Positions 55,530-64,000 of a DNA stretch of 64,000 nucleotides are shown one piece after another. Location of the stretch: contig AP026970.1 of assembly GCA_027924025.1 (NCBI GenBank), positions 3,432,501 to 3,496,500 of the forward strand, in the 5' to 3' direction. The position numbers were made by a program, and so were the translations under genes. Source of the stretch: Comamonadaceae bacterium OS-4. Its GTDB lineage: Bacteria; Pseudomonadota; Gammaproteobacteria; Burkholderiales; Burkholderiaceae_C. Positions within the stretch are counted from its first letter, which is position 1, and each line of letters opens with the position of its first letter. The notes beneath the pieces are model-generated. The model was not told the DNA's origin and made no database searches. It worked only from the letters and a program-made list of their open reading frames with translations.

Positions 55530-56315
55530 TTACTTGCTAGTGGGAGCAATGCTAAACGGAAACACCTTTTTATTCTCGGCCGCAAAGGTACCGTCGGCCA
55601 GCACCTTTTTGATGGCGGCGTTGAAACGGGCCTTCAGGGCGTCGCCCTTGCGCACTGCAATGCCGGTGCCTTCGCCGAAAATTTCCACATCGTTCACCGG
55701 CTTGCCGGCGAAGTCGAAGCCCTTGGCCTTGCCGGTTTTTTGCAGCCACTCGTAGGCCACGGTGGTGTCGGTCAAGGTGGTGTTCAGGCGGCCGGCTTCC
55801 AGGTCCAACCAAATCGCGTCCTGGTTGGGGTAGGACTTGGTGGCAATGCCGGACTTTGCCTTGGGCAGGCGCTTCTTGAAGTAGGTCTCGCTATTGGAGC
55901 CGCTGTAAACGCCCACCGTCTTGCCGCGCAGGGTGGCCGAATCTTCGTTGATGCCGGAGCCCACTTTTGCCACGTATTGCACGGGAGCCAGGGTGAACAG
56001 ATCGGTGAAATCCACCACTTTTTTGCGCTCGTCGGTGATGGACATCTGGGCCAGCACTGCATCGATCTTCTTGGCTTTGAGTGCAGGAATCAGTGCATCA
56101 AAGTCCATCGTCACGTATTCGCATTTGGCTTGCATGTGCTTGCACATCGCGTTGCCCAACTCGATTTCCATGCCCTTGAGCTGGCCGGACGTATCCTTGT
56201 ACTCAAACGGAGGGTAGTCGGACAGGGTGCCGATGCGCACCACGTCTTGGGCTTGGGCCAAACCAGCCGCCAAGAACAGACCACCCAACAATGCTTTCAA
56301 AACCTGACGCTTCAT
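55530..56315 (-). CDS. Polar amino acid ABC transporter substrate-binding protein
   Basis: This 261-residue periplasmic binding protein (SBP_bac_3) has a signal peptide MKRQVLKALLGGLFLAAGLA cleaved after AQA and the body IGTLSDYPPFEYKDTSGQLK, DFDALIPALKAKKIDAVLAQ, MSITDERKKVVDF. This matches lysine/arginine/ornithine binders in wording. The ATG at 56315 uses GGAG from a preceding ATG codon (56330). Given mmuM downstream, S-methylmethionine is a possible ligand. Confidence 0.9.
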   Translation of the reverse strand: MKRQVLKALLGGLFLAAGLAQAQDVVRIGTLSDYPPFEYKDTSGQLKGMEIELGNAMCKHMQAKCEYVTMDFDALIPALKAKKIDAVLAQMSITDERKKVVDFTDLFTLAPVQYVAKVGSGINEDSATLRGKTVGVYSGSNSETYFKKRLPKAKSGIATKSYPNQDAIWLDLEAGRLNTTLTDTTVAYEWLQKTGKAKGFDFAGKPVNDVEIFGEGTGIAVRKGDALKARFNAAIKKVLADGTFAAENKKVFPFSIAPTSK

Positions 56316-56372
56316 TCTTTGTTTCTCCATCCGGGCGCCCCACCGCAAGACGCCGCTCAGTTTGACCAACAC

Positions 56373-56389
56373 TGCGTTTTCAAGACGCA
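56373..56389. promoter_or_regulatory. Possible Lrp-type operator
   Basis: A 17-bp imperfect palindrome, TGCGTTTTCAAGACGCA, in the 206-bp spacer between the ABC binding-protein gene and the divergent Lrp regulator gene. Fourteen of 17 positions are symmetric. Regulation by the Lrp protein is inferred from position only. Confidence 0.3.
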
Positions 56390-56521
56390 AAGGAAACTCA
56401 AGTTTCGCCCAAAGAAATAACGGCAGGCGGCGTATTCGGCACTTTTCGCGCGGCAAAACGGCACACAGGGCACCTTCTACGCCGATGGAGCCCGACACCC
56501 CACGCTGCCTACAATGCACCG

Positions 56522-56989
56522 ATGGAAACGCCTTTGGACCCCTTTGACCGGAAAATTCTGGAGTTCGTGCAACGCGATTGCCAGGTCAATGCAGAAGTGA
56601 TTGCCGAGGCGGTCGGCCTGTCCGCATCCGCGGTGCAACGCCGCCTGCGCCGGTTGCGGGCCGAAAAGGTGATTACGGCCGAGGTGGCCATCGTGGACCC
56701 GCAGGTGGTGGGCCAACGCATGCAGTTCATCGCCGGCATCGAGCTCAAGGACAACTACGAGGCCCTGCCCCGCATCCGCGTCTGGGTGCAAAAAGAACCG
56801 GAGGTGCAGCAGCTCTTTTATGTGACCGGTGCGGTGGACCTGGTGATGGTCATCCTGAGCAAAAGCGTGAAAGAGTACGACGCCCTCTCCGCCCGGCTGA
56901 TGGCCGAGGTGCCCCAGGTCATCCGCATGACCACCAATGTGGTGATCGATGCAATGAAATCTGACCTCTATGTGCCGGTGGACGAATAA
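56522..56989 (+). CDS. Lrp/AsnC-family transcriptional regulator
   Basis: A 155-residue Lrp-type regulator: N-terminal helix-turn-helix (DRKILEFVQRDCQVNAEVIA, LSASAVQRRLRRLRAEKVIT) and C-terminal RAM ligand domain (QLFYVTGAVDLVMVILSKSV). It is divergent from the amino acid importer and likely controls it and mmuM in response to an amino acid. Confidence 0.92.
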   Translation: METPLDPFDRKILEFVQRDCQVNAEVIAEAVGLSASAVQRRLRRLRAEKVITAEVAIVDPQVVGQRMQFIAGIELKDNYEALPRIRVWVQKEPEVQQLFYVTGAVDLVMVILSKSVKEYDALSARLMAEVPQVIRMTTNVVIDAMKSDLYVPVDE

Positions 56990-57021
56990 GACGGCCCATC
57001 ACCGGCAGCAAGGCCCGGTGC

Positions 57022-57480
57022 TCACCAAGCCCTGAAAGGGTGTGTTGCGAGGTTGGAGTTGAAATAGCGGGCATCGTGGGTGACCTCTGCGCCCAGCCAA
57101 GCGGGGTGCTCGAAGGCCTGGTCTTCAGACGCCAGCTCCAGTTCTGCGACCACCAAGCCCGCGTTGTCGCCCGCAAACTCGTCGACCTCCCAGCGCATGC
57201 CGGCATGCAGCACGATGTAGCGGGTCTTCTCAATCAAGGGGCCATCGCACAAAGCCAGAAGCGCAACCGCATCCGCACACGGGATCGGGTACTCAAATTC
57301 AGCCCGACTGGCGCCGGTACTTTGGCCCTTGACGGTTAGATAAGCAGCATCCCCAGCCAGGCGCACCCGCACCGTGCGTGCTTTGTCGCGGTTCAGGTAA
57401 CCCTGTCGGTACAGCACGCCACTGTCGTTGCGCCAAGCGTCCCCACTCACCAAAAACTTGCGTTCGATCTCAATCCCCAT
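57022..57480 (-). CDS. CYTH domain protein
   Basis: A 152-residue protein starting MGIEIERKFLVSGDAWRNDS, with the ExExK motif at residues 4, 6 and 8 that defines CYTH/triphosphate tunnel metalloenzymes. These enzymes hydrolyse triphosphates such as inorganic tripolyphosphate or, in class IV cyclases, act on ATP. No partner HD/CHAD domain is fused or adjacent. The start is the first ATG in frame. Confidence 0.9.
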   Translation of the reverse strand: MGIEIERKFLVSGDAWRNDSGVLYRQGYLNRDKARTVRVRLAGDAAYLTVKGQSTGASRAEFEYPIPCADAVALLALCDGPLIEKTRYIVLHAGMRWEVDEFAGDNAGLVVAELELASEDQAFEHPAWLGAEVTHDARYFNSNLATHPFRAW

Positions 57481-57532
57481 GAAGCACTCCGTGTGTGAGC
57501 TGCGGGCAGCGGATGGCTACACTGCCAATACC

Positions 57533-57760
57533 ATGACCAACCCGCCAACCATCAACCCTCAAGTGTGCCCTGTGTGCGGCAAGGCCAACCAGTGCGCCAT
57601 GGAAATTGAAAAGATGACCGGCCAGCCGCAGGGCCCGTGCTGGTGCACCCAGGTGGATTTCAGTGCGGAACTGCTGCGCCGCATCCCCGCGCCTGCGCGG
57701 GACAAAGCCTGCGTCTGCGAGGCCTGCGCTACTCGATCCGGTGCAACGCCGTCAGATTGA
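57533..57760 (+). CDS. Cysteine-rich CWC family protein
   Basis: A 75-residue protein with cysteines CPVCGKANQC near 12-21, CWC near 37-39 and CVCEAC near the end, the pattern of the Cys-rich CWC family, probably metal binding. The first 53 bp upstream to the CYTH start is shared divergent promoter. The 3' end overlaps a convergent gene by 32 bp. Confidence 0.82.
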   Translation: MTNPPTINPQVCPVCGKANQCAMEIEKMTGQPQGPCWCTQVDFSAELLRRIPAPARDKACVCEACATRSGATPSD

Positions 57761-58055
57761 TCAGCGCCGAAATCACTTCGGCTTTGAAGCCGACCCGCTT
57801 GGTGGCGCCATCCGAATAGCCGCCGTTCAATATCAGGGTCCGGATGTACTCCACGCAATCCCGGTGGCCCCAGAACCGCTCGATCGCCAGGGCAATGCGG
57901 ATGTGGTGCTCCGCGATAACGGCCATCTCGTGGTCAATCTGTGCCTGCAGGGGGCGTTCATTGAGCGGCAGCGGGCGCGTGTCCAAGTCATCGTCCTCCC
58001 ACTGCAAGGAGGGGAAGCCGGTTTCGGTGTAACGGGAGTCTTTGGGGTCAGTCAC
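57729..58055 (-). CDS. Conserved hypothetical protein
   Basis: A 108-residue acidic N-terminal and helical C-terminal protein (HHIRIALAIERFWGHRDCVE, FKAEVISALINLTALHRIE) without a family I can name. It overlaps the convergent CWC gene by 32 bp. The gene is divergent from amn (85-bp spacer). I judge it real from its coding-like composition. Confidence 0.65.
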   Translation of the reverse strand: MTDPKDSRYTETGFPSLQWEDDDLDTRPLPLNERPLQAQIDHEMAVIAEHHIRIALAIERFWGHRDCVEYIRTLILNGGYSDGATKRVGFKAEVISALINLTALHRIE

Positions 58056-58140
58056 CAGAGTTCACTTGGGTCATTCAGCTTGCACTTTACCCCATGCCCT
58101 TTGTCTTCGCAGTGCAGAAATACGGCGGCACAATGGGTGC

Positions 58141-59633
58141 ATGACCAGCCATCCTTCTTTCATCGCACCCGCCCGATTCACCGACGCCGCCGCTGCGCTG
58201 GCGCAGGTTCACGCCATTTACGACCAAAGCATCGCCCATCTGCGCCACGCGATGCAACGATTTGTGGCCGGCGAGGATCTGGGCGGCCATGTGCGCGCCT
58301 GCTACCCGCTGGTGCGCATCCACACCGATACCGTGTCGCGCAAGGCGGCCGCCGACATTGCCTGCCTGAGTTACGGCTTTGTCGCCGGCCCTGGCCGTTT
58401 CGAGACCACGCTCACCCGGCCTGACCTGTACCACCGCTACTACCTGGAGCAGTTCCGTCTGCTGCTGCAAAACCACGGCGGCGAGATCGAGGTGGCCACC
58501 AGCAACCAGCCGATTCCGGTGCACTTTTCGTTTGCGGAGCATGACCATGTGGAAGGCCAGATGAGCGCCGAGCGCCGCACCCTGATGCGCGATGTGTTCG
58601 ACCTGCCCGACTTGGCCGCGATGGACGACGGTATTGCCAACGGCACTTACCAGCCCCGCCCGGGCGATGCCCTGCCGCTGTCGCTGTTCACCGCGCCGCG
58701 CATGGACTATTCGCTGCACCGCCTGCGCCACTACACCGGCACCGGGCCCGAGCACTTCCAGAACTTTGTGCTCTTCACCAACTACCAGTTCTATATTGAC
58801 GAGTTCATCGCGCTAGGCCGCAAAGCCATGCAGGACCCGGACAGCGAGTACATCGCCTTTATAGAGCCCGGCAACATGGTCACCCGCCGCGTGGGCCTGC
58901 CCGCCGAAGCGGCAGACGCCCTGGGCAAAGAGCCACCCCGTCTACCCCAGATGCCCGGCTACCACTTGGTGCGCTCGGACAATGCCGGCATCACCATGGT
59001 GAACATCGGCGTGGGTCCGGCCAACGCAAAGAACATCACCGACCACATTGCCGTGCTGCGCCCGCATGCCTGGATCATGCTGGGCCACTGCGCCGGCCTG
59101 CGCAACAGCCAGCAGCTGGGCGACTATGTGCTGGCCCACGGCTATGTGCGCGAAGACCATGTGCTGGACGAAGAGCTGCCGCTGTGGGTGCCGATTCCGG
59201 CGCTAGCCGAGATTCAGGTCGCGCTCGAGCAAGCGGTTGCCGATGTGACGCAGGTCAGCGGCAGCGCGCTCAAGAGCATCATGCGCACCGGCACCGTGGC
59301 CAGCACCGACAACCGTAACTGGGAGCTGCTGCCCGACAACCAGCCCCAGCGTCGCTTCAGCCAAAGCCGTGCGGTGGCGCTGGACATGGAGAGCGCCACG
59401 ATTGCCGCCAACGGCTTCCGCTTCCGTGTGCCCTATGGCACCTTGCTGTGCGTGAGCGACAAACCGCTGCACGGCGAAATCAAGCTGCCGGGTATGGCCA
59501 ACCACTTCTACCGCGAGCGGGTGGACCAGCATTTGCGCATCGGCATCCGCGCGCTGGAGCTGCTGCGCTCGCAGGGCATCGACCAGTTACACAGCCGCAA
59601 GCTGCGCAGTTTTGCGGAAGTGGCATTTCAATA

Positions 59634-59634
<1 letters not shown>
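58141..59634 (+). CDS. amn: AMP nucleosidase
   Basis: This 497-residue enzyme splits AMP into adenine and ribose-5-phosphate. The N-terminal regulatory domain is followed by a nucleoside phosphorylase-like domain with [40 protein letters not shown], and [20 protein letters not shown] where the catalytic acidic residues lie. The stop codon overlaps the ATG of the next ABC ATPase gene (TAATG at 59632-59636). Confidence 0.95.
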
Positions 59635-60566
<932 letters not shown>

Positions 60567-60567
60567 T

Positions 60568-61473
60568 ATGAGCACCCAGAGCAACGACAACAAGCCCCAC
60601 GAGAGACGCCGGGCCGCCCCAAGGCCCGAGAGCCCCCCTGGGGGGCAGCGAGGACACGCCAGTGCCGAGCGTGGGGGCACACAATCTATCTGGCGTGCGC
60701 CCGAGCTGTCCATGCGCTTCTGGCCGGTGTTTTTGCGCAACCTGCTGGTCTGGCGCAAGCTGGCCATTCCCAGTTTGGTGGGCAATATTGCCGAGCCCTT
60801 GATGTGGCTGGTCGCCTTCGGCTACGGCATGGGCGCACTGGTCGGGCAGATCACGGTGAACGGGCAGCAAGTGCCGTACATCCTGTTTCTGGCCAGCGGC
60901 TCCATTTGCATGAGTGCGATGCAGTCCGCCTCGTTTGAGGCCCTCTACTCCGCCTTCAGCCGCATGCATGTGCAAAAAACGTGGGACGGCATCATGAATG
61001 CCCCCGTGAGCCTGGACAACGTGGTGCTGGCCGAAATGCTGTGGGCGGCTTTCAAGTCGCTGTTCACCGTCACGGCCATCCTGGGGGTGATGTTGGTGCT
61101 CGGTATCAGCCACAGCCCCAAGCTGCTGGTGGCTTGGCCCATTTTGCTGGGGGTGGGCATTACCTTTAGTTGCATTGCGCTGATCTTCAATGCACTGGCC
61201 AAGGGCTATGACTTTTTTACTTACTACTTCACGCTGTTCCTCACGCCCATGATGTTTTTGAGTGGCGTGTTTTTCCCCTTGGATCAATTGCCATCTGCGG
61301 TGCGGGTCGTCGCCGACTGGTTGCCCCTGTCCAACGCGGTGGCCTTGGTGCGACCGCTGTTCATGGATCAGTGGCCCGCGGATGCCTGGCGTCACGGCTT
61401 GGTGCTGTTGGCCTATGCAAGCGGTGCGTTTTGGGTTGCGCTGGCTTTCACACGCAAGCGGTTTTCCAAATAA
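60568..61473 (+). CDS. ABC transporter permease, NodJ-like, with extra N-terminal tail
   Basis: A 301-residue ABC-2 permease: conserved part starts at about residue 49, RFWPVFLRNLLVWRKLAIPS, then NIAEPLMWLVAFGYGMGALV and six helices. The first 48 residues are charged and low in complexity (PESPPGGQRGHASAERGGTQ) and are encoded by a GC-rich palindromic sequence. GGGAGGACG 10 bases before the ATG argues that this start is used. An ATG at 60712 would give the bare permease. Confidence 0.9.
   Translation: MSTQSNDNKPHERRRAAPRPESPPGGQRGHASAERGGTQSIWRAPELSMRFWPVFLRNLLVWRKLAIPSLVGNIAEPLMWLVAFGYGMGALVGQITVNGQQVPYILFLASGSICMSAMQSASFEALYSAFSRMHVQKTWDGIMNAPVSLDNVVLAEMLWAAFKSLFTVTAILGVMLVLGISHSPKLLVAWPILLGVGITFSCIALIFNALAKGYDFFTYYFTLFLTPMMFLSGVFFPLDQLPSAVRVVADWLPLSNAVALVRPLFMDQWPADAWRHGLVLLAYASGAFWVALAFTRKRFSK
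60603..60672. repeat. Repeat-like GC-rich palindromic segment inside the permease gene
   Basis: This 70-bp stretch holds the perfect palindrome core CCCCCCTGGGGGG (60633-60645) flanked by GGGCCG/GGCCC half-sites. It is read in frame as Pro/Gly/Arg-rich peptide. It resembles REP-like elements found between genes in Comamonadaceae, from memory only. Confidence 0.55.
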
Positions 61474-61479
61474 CTCCCC

Positions 61480-62223
61480 ATGCCCCGACTCCTCCGCGTC
61501 GCCCTTGCCAGCCTGTTGGTGCTGGGGCTCCGGCCTGCAGCGGCGAATGAGGTGGCGCTGGTGACGCTGGACTGGCCCCCCTATTCCGGCACCCTCGCCA
61601 ACCAGGGCTTCTTGTCGGTGGTGTTGCGCGAGGCCTATGCCACGCAAGGGCACAGCCTGTCGATCAAGGTTCTTCCATGGCTCAGAGCCATCAAGGTGGC
61701 CATGGGCGGAACGCGCAATGGCCCCCTCGGGTTTTACTCGGCGTCGCAACAAGAGTGCCTCGATGCCAATGGCAGGACATCCGACCCCATCGGCTATTAC
61801 CAGTTTTTTTTGGCGCAACGCAAGGGCAGTCAGCCAACCTGGCGCCATTGGAAAGACTTGCACGGCAAGCGCATCGGGGTGATCGAAGGGTATGACAACG
61901 GCCCGGACATTGCGCGTTTGGTATCGCAATCCTTGGTCAAGGTGGATGTGGCGCCCAACGACTTGTCCAGCCTCCAAAAACTGGCGGCCAAGCGCGTGGA
62001 CTATGCCGTGACCGACGCTCGGGTCTTTGAGTACCTCCAAAAAGCGCATGCACTCTCCTCGCTCGAACTGGCCGCCCGGCCGACCACCGGCAAGTTGCCC
62101 CTGTACGTGTGCTTCAACCTCACACCCTCCGCAGAGGCAATGCGACTCGTCTTGAACGAGGGGCTCAAGAAGGTCAACGTGGAAGCCATCGCGCAAGCCT
62201 ACTTGCGCTCGGCAGGCCCTTAG
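61480..62223 (+). CDS. Secreted SBP_bac_3-like protein
   Basis: A 247-residue protein with a signal peptide MPRLLRVALASLLVLGLRPA cleaved after AAA and a body like the polar amino acid receptors: VTLDWPPYSGTLANQGFLSV and KRIGVIEGYDNGPDIARLVS. It starts 6 bp after the permease stop and so belongs to the amn-NodIJ transcript. It is not followed by permeases and is shorter in the ligand loop, so it may be a sensor or stray receptor. Confidence 0.8.
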   Translation: MPRLLRVALASLLVLGLRPAAANEVALVTLDWPPYSGTLANQGFLSVVLREAYATQGHSLSIKVLPWLRAIKVAMGGTRNGPLGFYSASQQECLDANGRTSDPIGYYQFFLAQRKGSQPTWRHWKDLHGKRIGVIEGYDNGPDIARLVSQSLVKVDVAPNDLSSLQKLAAKRVDYAVTDARVFEYLQKAHALSSLELAARPTTGKLPLYVCFNLTPSAEAMRLVLNEGLKKVNVEAIAQAYLRSAGP

Positions 62224-62276
62224 CAGACTTCGGCCTGGTGCAGGCACCCCGGCTGCTATCGCCCCACGCCACATAA

Positions 62277-62318
62277 GTATTTCGCAATTTAATTGCACGC
62301 AATTTAATTGCGAAATAC
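62277..62318. promoter_or_regulatory. OhrR operator
   Basis: Two 20-bp arms (62277-62296 and 62299-62318) are reverse complements except for one base. They contain two direct copies of CGCAATTTAATTGC, 15 bp apart. AT-rich inverted repeats of this kind are bound by OhrR of Xanthomonas and relatives. It ends 10 bp before the ohrR start. Confidence 0.85.
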
Positions 62319-62328
62319 AATTCAAGCC

Positions 62329-62796
62329 ATGCCCCACAGCGCCCACCCACTCCCCGCCAACGATGCCGCCTTGAGGCTGGACAACCAGCTGTGCTTTGCG
62401 CTGTATTCCGCATCACTGGCGATGACCAAGCTGTACAAGCCCTTGCTGGACGCCTTGCAGCTGACATACCCGCAATACCTGGTCATGTTGGTGCTGTGGG
62501 AGACCGATGGCCTGAGCGTTTCTGCCCTGGGCGAGCGCCTGTTTCTCGACTCCGGAACGCTCACGCCCTTGCTCAAGCGCATGGAGGCCAGCGGCCTGTT
62601 GCGCCGACAGCGCAGTGCCCAGGACGAGCGCCGTGTGGAAGTGTTTGTAAGCCCCGAAGGCCGCGCCCTGAAAGCCAAGGCCATCAGCATCCCGGCCTGC
62701 GTTGTTGCCGCCAGCGGCTGCCCCGTGCCGGAGCTCATGGCCCTGACCGGACAAGTTCAAACCCTGCGGGACCGGCTGGCCGGCTCACACGGTTAA
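62329..62796 (+). CDS. ohrR: MarR-family organic hydroperoxide sensor
   Basis: A 155-residue MarR repressor. It has the redox cysteine C22 in [12 protein letters not shown] and two more, C124 and C131, the pattern of the two-cysteine OhrR class of Xanthomonas in which a disulfide forms on oxidation. The wing helix-turn-helix [20 protein letters not shown] is in the middle. Represses itself and ohr through the operator just upstream. Confidence 0.95.
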   Translation: MPHSAHPLPANDAALRLDNQLCFALYSASLAMTKLYKPLLDALQLTYPQYLVMLVLWETDGLSVSALGERLFLDSGTLTPLLKRMEASGLLRRQRSAQDERRVEVFVSPEGRALKAKAISIPACVVAASGCPVPELMALTGQVQTLRDRLAGSHG

Positions 62797-62852
62797 ACCC
62801 CTTCACGATTACCCCCAACCGCTGCTGACGCAGCTTTTATGAAAGAAGCACC

Positions 62853-63281
62853 ATGGTCAACAAGATCGATAAAGTTCTCTACACAGCGCACGCCACCTCC
62901 ACCGGCGGCCGTGACGGCACCACACGCACTTCCGACGGCCTGTTGGACCTGAAGCTGGCAGTACCCAAAGAAATGGGTGGCGCTGGCGGCGGTGTGAACC
63001 CTGAGCAGCTGTTTGCCTCCGGCTACAGCGCTTGCTTTATCGGCGCCCTGAAGTTTGTGGCCGGTACCCAAAAGATTGCCTTGCCTGCAGACGTGAGCAT
63101 CAACGCATCCGTCGGCATCGGCCAAATCCCCCAAGGCTTCGGCATTGAAGTCGCCCTGGAAGTCAGCATCCCCGGCATGGACCGCGCTGCGGCAGAAGCC
63201 CTGGTTGCCAAGACCCACGAAGTCTGCCCCTACTCCAACGCGACACGCGGCAACATCGAAGTGACCATCACGATCGTTTAA
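62853..63281 (+). CDS. ohr: Organic hydroperoxide resistance protein
   Basis: A 142-residue OsmC-family thiol peroxidase that reduces organic hydroperoxides with lipoylated proteins as donor. The catalytic cysteines are C61 ([13 protein letters not shown]) and C125 ([13 protein letters not shown]), with the R20 region [13 protein letters not shown] near the start. Cotranscribed with ohrR, 56 bp apart. Confidence 0.97.
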   Translation: MVNKIDKVLYTAHATSTGGRDGTTRTSDGLLDLKLAVPKEMGGAGGGVNPEQLFASGYSACFIGALKFVAGTQKIALPADVSINASVGIGQIPQGFGIEVALEVSIPGMDRAAAEALVAKTHEVCPYSNATRGNIEVTITIV

Positions 63282-63323
63282 TCGCGATCTGCCCCGCGGT
63301 GCCCCGGCGCCGCAGGCCCCACC

Positions 63324-63355
63324 AGCCGGCACGCCTCAGGGCGCGTCGGCTTTTT
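63324..63355 (+). terminator. Terminator of ohr, overlapping the K+ channel gene
   Basis: An 11-bp stem with two G-U positions (63324-63334 against 63341-63351) is followed by five T residues. The loop holds the stop codon of the convergent channel gene, and the right arm and T run encode that protein's last residues. Confidence 0.72.
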
Positions 63356-63761
63356 CTTTGCCGCTTGCGGGGTGCTGCGCGTGCACCTCCTCGCGCAAGT
63401 GCCGCACCTCCAGGCGCAGCGCATGGATTTCGCGCAGCAACTCACTATCCACCGCGCGCTCTTCCACCTCCACCAGCATGGCCGCTACCGACGCGGTCAC
63501 CAGAGATAGCACCGCCAGCCCCATGAGCACCACCAGCACCGCAAAGAAGCGTGAAGCGTGTGTGCTGGGCACAATATCGCCATAGCCCACGGTCGCCGCC
63601 GTCGTGAAGGCCAGCCACAAGCCGTCGCTATAGGTTTCTGCGCGCGGCTCCAGCGCCCAGAAGCCCAGGCCCCCGATGCCCAGAATCAACATGCACAGCC
63701 CCAACGAATACGCAAGCCCCCGGCGGCCAATCACGAGTTTGTGGAGTTTGACTTTGCGCAT
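63336..63761 (-). CDS. Two-helix potassium channel protein
   Basis: A 141-residue ion channel with two helices (about 14-38 and 72-96) around a pore loop whose filter reads TVGYGDIVP at about 60-68. The C-terminus is a charged coiled coil (SELLREIHALRLEVRHLREE). The Kir/KcsA-like subunit should tetramerise in the inner membrane. I chose the ATG at 63761, since an earlier start adds an unrelated stretch. Confidence 0.88.
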   Translation of the reverse strand: MRKVKLHKLVIGRRGLAYSLGLCMLILGIGGLGFWALEPRAETYSDGLWLAFTTAATVGYGDIVPSTHASRFFAVLVVLMGLAVLSLVTASVAAMLVEVEERAVDSELLREIHALRLEVRHLREEVHAQHPASGKEKADAP

Positions 63762-63897
63762 GCAAGCACTGTAAGAGTGCCCGGAGCGGCAGACTTTGAC
63801 CTGCATCAATCGGCGCAAGCCCCTGCGTCTGCAAACTTGCTGTCAGCCCGGCAAGGCATGATGCGCAGATCACCCAAAGAACAAGGATGGAGACGCG

Positions 63898-64000
63898 ATG
63901 AGATTGGCTTTGTTGTCCGACATACACGGCAACCTGCAGGCATTGGACGCCTGCCTGGCCCATGCACGCGCACAAAAAGCACAGCGATTCGCATTCCTGG
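63898..64000 (+). CDS. Metallophosphoesterase, 3' end cut by window
   Basis: The visible 34 codons start MRLALLSDIHGNLQALDACL, the DxHGN metal-binding motif of calcineurin-like phosphoesterases (YfcE-like). The remainder lies outside. AAGGATGGAGACGCG before the ATG includes a GGAG site. Confidence 0.85.
   Translation, partial: MRLALLSDIHGNLQALDACLAHARAQKAQRFAFL

Noticed and set aside
59448..59633. In-frame extension of the NodI-like gene into amn
   Set aside because: The ATG at 59634 overlaps the amn stop as a normal coupled start and fits the family N-terminus.

Overview
This window looks like chromosome from a betaproteobacterium of the family Comamonadaceae, closest in style to Rhodoferax, Curvibacter or Polaromonas. 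The grounds are a high-GC, tightly packed gene order, many LysR regulators, several solute receptors of the tripartite tricarboxylate (TTT/Bug) family, PEP-CTERM proteins, a GlpSTPQUV-type glycerol importer, and ribosomal protein sequences of beta type. The genus is inference. I see no insertion sequence, prophage, integrase or CRISPR array.

Region 1 (1-12100) is a catabolic and uptake block. It starts with the cut-off 4-oxalomesaconate hydratase gene ligJ (protocatechuate 4,5-cleavage), preceded by a ModA-like binding protein and a divergent LysR regulator. Two TTT receptors, an AEC carrier, a DUF1932 dehydrogenase and a complete branched-chain/aromatic-acid type ABC importer (livKHMGF, the last four coupled by ATGA overlaps) follow. 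Region 2 (12258-16196) holds a ParB-like protein, a CbbR-like LysR regulator divergent from an SbtA-type bicarbonate transporter, and two small or unknown proteins. Region 3 (16321-25216) is the spc/alpha ribosomal protein operon rplN to rplQ with secY and rpoA, closed by an initiator tRNA-fMet gene and a terminator; the S10 genes are not next to it. Region 4 (25400-36408) is glycerol metabolism: glpSTPQUV-glpD on one strand, and glpR-glpK (then proC) on the other, with two near-identical tandem-repeat operators between.

Region 5 (36457-51387) is mixed: a DUF1800/DUF1501 pair, a His-rich acidic protein, a LysR regulator, a CoA-transferase, malate synthase G, two PEP-CTERM proteins, and an operon joining a chemotaxis receptor to a PAS-GGDEF-EAL protein. 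Region 6 (51565-64000) contains a LysR regulator, a cytochrome c, homocysteine S-methyltransferase with a polar amino acid ABC importer lacking its ATPase, an Lrp regulator, a CYTH protein, AMP nucleosidase with a NodIJ-like exporter, an OhrR/Ohr peroxide module with a clear operator, a K+ channel and a cut-off phosphoesterase gene.

The signals not explained by ordinary genes are: (1) a 26-bp motif, GCTA-N10-AGCTRCTYGCGC in gene sense, found just after the stop codon of five unrelated genes in the same orientation; (2) a decayed 140-bp copy of the 3' end of malate synthase G on the far side of a PEP-CTERM gene; (3) a GC-rich palindromic sequence apparently translated inside the N-terminus of the NodJ-like permease; and (4) a 25-bp-armed inverted repeat upstream of a LysR gene.
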